Part shown: in pieces, positions 62,768-64,000 of the stretch
Layout: each line of letters begins with the position of its first letter
How positions within the stretch are numbered: position 1 is the stretch's first letter
Origin: CAVVZJ01 sp963752755
GTDB lineage: Bacteria > Planctomycetota > Planctomycetia > Isosphaerales > Isosphaeraceae
Direction: 5' to 3'
NCBI GenBank assembly: GCA_963752755.1
Contig: CAVVZJ010000001.1
Location: 2,356,001 to 2,420,000 of the forward strand
DNA: 64,000 nucleotides
Translations under genes and position numbers: made by a program
Notes under the pieces: generated by a model
What the model was told of the DNA's origin: nothing
Database searches by the model: none
Seen by the model: only the letters and a program-made list of their open reading frames with translations

Positions 62768-63643
62768 TCAGCCGCCGGACGAACGGGCCTGAGCCATGGG
62801 GCCGCGGGGAACCGGCGTCAGGATCTTCAGTGGGAACGTCCGGCTTGGCAGGCTCAGGGCGCCCTCGTTGTCATTGGCCTGCACGAGCAACGTGTTGCGG
62901 CCGGCCGGCAGGGGGTGATCGACGGCGATGGTGTACTGACCGCTCGGGCTGACCGCCGCCGAGCCGTAGGACTGGCCGTTGGTGTCGTAGAGCGTCACGG
63001 TCGTGCCCGCGTCGTAGGAGCCGATCAGGTGAGGCTGACGGACGACCGTGGCCCAGTCGTTCTTCGGGTCGGAGTCGTCGGCCGGAGCCAGCCGGGGGAC
63101 GGTCGGGGCCCGCAAGGGGCGGCCGACGCCAAGGGCCGTTTGGAGGACCGTGGCATAGTCATTGGCCACCAGCGAGGTCGGTTTGTCGCCGGCGCTGATG
63201 TCGAGCTGCGTGAGCGTGGTGAGGCTCGATTGCAGGCTCGCCGCGATTTTGGGCTCCGTGCCCGCCTTCAGCAGCACCTCGCCGAAGATCGCGTTGAGCC
63301 TGGCGGCGTCGGTGGCCCGGACCGACCCTTCGGAGATCAGGCTACGGAGTTCCTTGTTGAACGCTTCGAGCAGGGCCGATGGCGGCTGGTGGAGCTTGCC
63401 CTTGAGCGCTGTCAGATCGGACTGGATCTGCGTGACCAGGTCCAGCGGTAGCGGCCGGTTCCGGTCGAGTGCCTGGAGGAAGTACGGCAATCGCTCGATC
63501 CGGGTCAGCTTCTGCTGGTTCGTCGCGAGGCTGACCCCTTGTGGGAGTTTGGGCACCGTCGGCGTGAAGAGCGTGGTCATCACCTGACGCGCTTCCAGGT
63601 CGTCGATCGAGGGCCGGAAACCGGTACGGCGGCGGCGATCCAT
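62768..63643 (-). CDS. Surface-type protein with LExLExR-like N-terminus and Ig-like C-terminal domain
   Basis: 291 residues; GGAGG precedes ATG 63643. It begins RRRRTGFRPSIDDLEARQVM, a variant of the LExLExR motif that opens many planctomycete exported proteins. A helical middle (60-175) has no recognised fold. Residues about 195-280 (LIGSYDAGTTVTLYD, YGSAAVSPSGQYTIAVD, PLPAGRNTLLVQANDNEGAL) are a bacterial Ig-like domain of the type that repeats in adhesins and large surface proteins. Likely exported; partner unknown. Confidence 0.7.
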   Translation of the reverse strand: MDRRRRTGFRPSIDDLEARQVMTTLFTPTVPKLPQGVSLATNQQKLTRIERLPYFLQALDRNRPLPLDLVTQIQSDLTALKGKLHQPPSALLEAFNKELRSLISEGSVRATDAARLNAIFGEVLLKAGTEPKIAASLQSSLTTLTQLDISAGDKPTSLVANDYATVLQTALGVGRPLRAPTVPRLAPADDSDPKNDWATVVRQPHLIGSYDAGTTVTLYDTNGQSYGSAAVSPSGQYTIAVDHPLPAGRNTLLVQANDNEGALSLPSRTFPLKILTPVPRGPMAQARSSGG

Positions 63644-63793
63644 CGCGGACCTCCGGGAACGGTTCGAGAGGTGACGGGTGAGGACGCCGGGGTTCCCGGC
63701 TGGACGCGGATGCGCGATCGGTTGACCGACCCCAGCAAATGATGGGGAAATGGCGAGGGCCGGGTCGGTCGGTCGGCTTCTTACCAGATTCGC

Positions 63794-64000
63794 TCAAGCC
63801 GGGCCAGGGGGATTGCCGGAGTCCGCCTGGCTTTCGAGCCACATCCGCAGATACGACCGTCGCTCCACGTGCTCCAAACCCAGCACCCCGGCCAGCTCCA
63901 GCACGGCCGCTTGCGCCCCTGGCAGGTCTTCCGACCCGACCGCCACGGCCTCCACCTCCGCGAAGTCCCCCAGCCTCTCGGCCCGGTCCAGCACGACCTC
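63794..64000 (-). CDS. CYTH domain protein (class IV adenylate cyclase-like), C-terminal end
   Basis: The minus-strand frame is open from the window edge to TGA at 63794. The 68 visible residues, EVVLDRAERLGDFAEVEAVA, then LELAGVLGLEHVERRSYLRM and WLE, match the end of CYTH (CyaB/thiamine-triphosphatase) domains: the conserved D-x-x-x-x-LG-F-E-E region and the final RSYL-ML. The family hydrolyses inorganic or organic triphosphates or makes cAMP. The start is outside the window, so activity-defining ExExK residues cannot be checked. Confidence 0.75.
   Translation of the reverse strand, partial: EVVLDRAERLGDFAEVEAVAVGSEDLPGAQAAVLELAGVLGLEHVERRSYLRMWLESQADSGNPPGPA

Overview
The window is GC-rich chromosomal DNA that reads as a planctomycete of the Isosphaeraceae type. 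The evidence is the gene families: DUF1501 and DUF1559 proteins, a DUF6370-like secreted protein, the 'GPKT-GKARSRVNAVKHGL' family, small 'RTLLIAVAVVALALG' membrane proteins, tetrahydromethanopterin C1 genes, a Tad pilus with Flp pilins, and many twin-arginine signal peptides. The genus cannot be fixed from sequence alone. I found no rRNA, tRNA, CRISPR array, transposase or phage gene.

Layout. 1-4979: end of a DUF1501 gene, a secreted EF-hand protein, an amidohydrolase and a membrane-anchored alpha/beta hydrolase. 5141-9314: clpX, a large composite palindrome, a TPR membrane protein, a DUF1559 pseudopilin and its usual small lipoprotein. 9977-13085: a VOC protein, a repeat-rich surface-type protein and a planctomycete-specific protein. 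13488-16770: a small membrane protein, two tatA genes, then a Tat-exported DUF362 protein with a terpene-cyclase-like toroid protein. 17087-24635: a Tad pilus operon (flp, flp, cpaA, cpaB, cpaE, cpaF, tadB, tadC) without a secretin gene. 25256-31819: a membrane pyrophosphatase with an extra ~110-residue segment, a two-subunit molybdenum hydroxylase whose large subunit is heavily frameshifted, and a sugar isomerase. 32255-33741: mtdB and fae of the H4MPT formaldehyde pathway. 34043-44267: a small secreted protein, an acetyl-xylan-esterase-like hydrolase, a very large class III cyclase built like animal soluble adenylyl cyclase, and a DUF4091 glycoside-hydrolase-like protein. 44268-53528: a repeat patch, small membrane proteins, a DUF1464 kinase-like protein, an N,N-dimethylformamidase-like protein, a TPR protein, an HNH nuclease and a DUF1501 protein. 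53920-64000: a TolC-like protein, an ArsR regulator, a SCO1 copper protein, a creatininase, glutamate dehydrogenase, purB, rpsU, a glycine-rich RRM protein, a surface-type protein and the end of a CYTH protein.

Two features run through the window. First, many conserved genes, including the housekeeping gene purB, carry one-base indels. In each case the family sequence continues immediately in another frame, which points to sequence or assembly error more than to gene decay; I give full gene spans and mark each shift. Second, intergenic spaces repeatedly hold long perfect or near-perfect palindromes of several sequence classes.

The strongest biology is the sAC-like cyclase, where two cyclase domains appear to split one active site between them, and the compact Tad operon with a degenerate CpaE P-loop. 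Five Tat-exported proteins lie near the two tatA genes and across the window.
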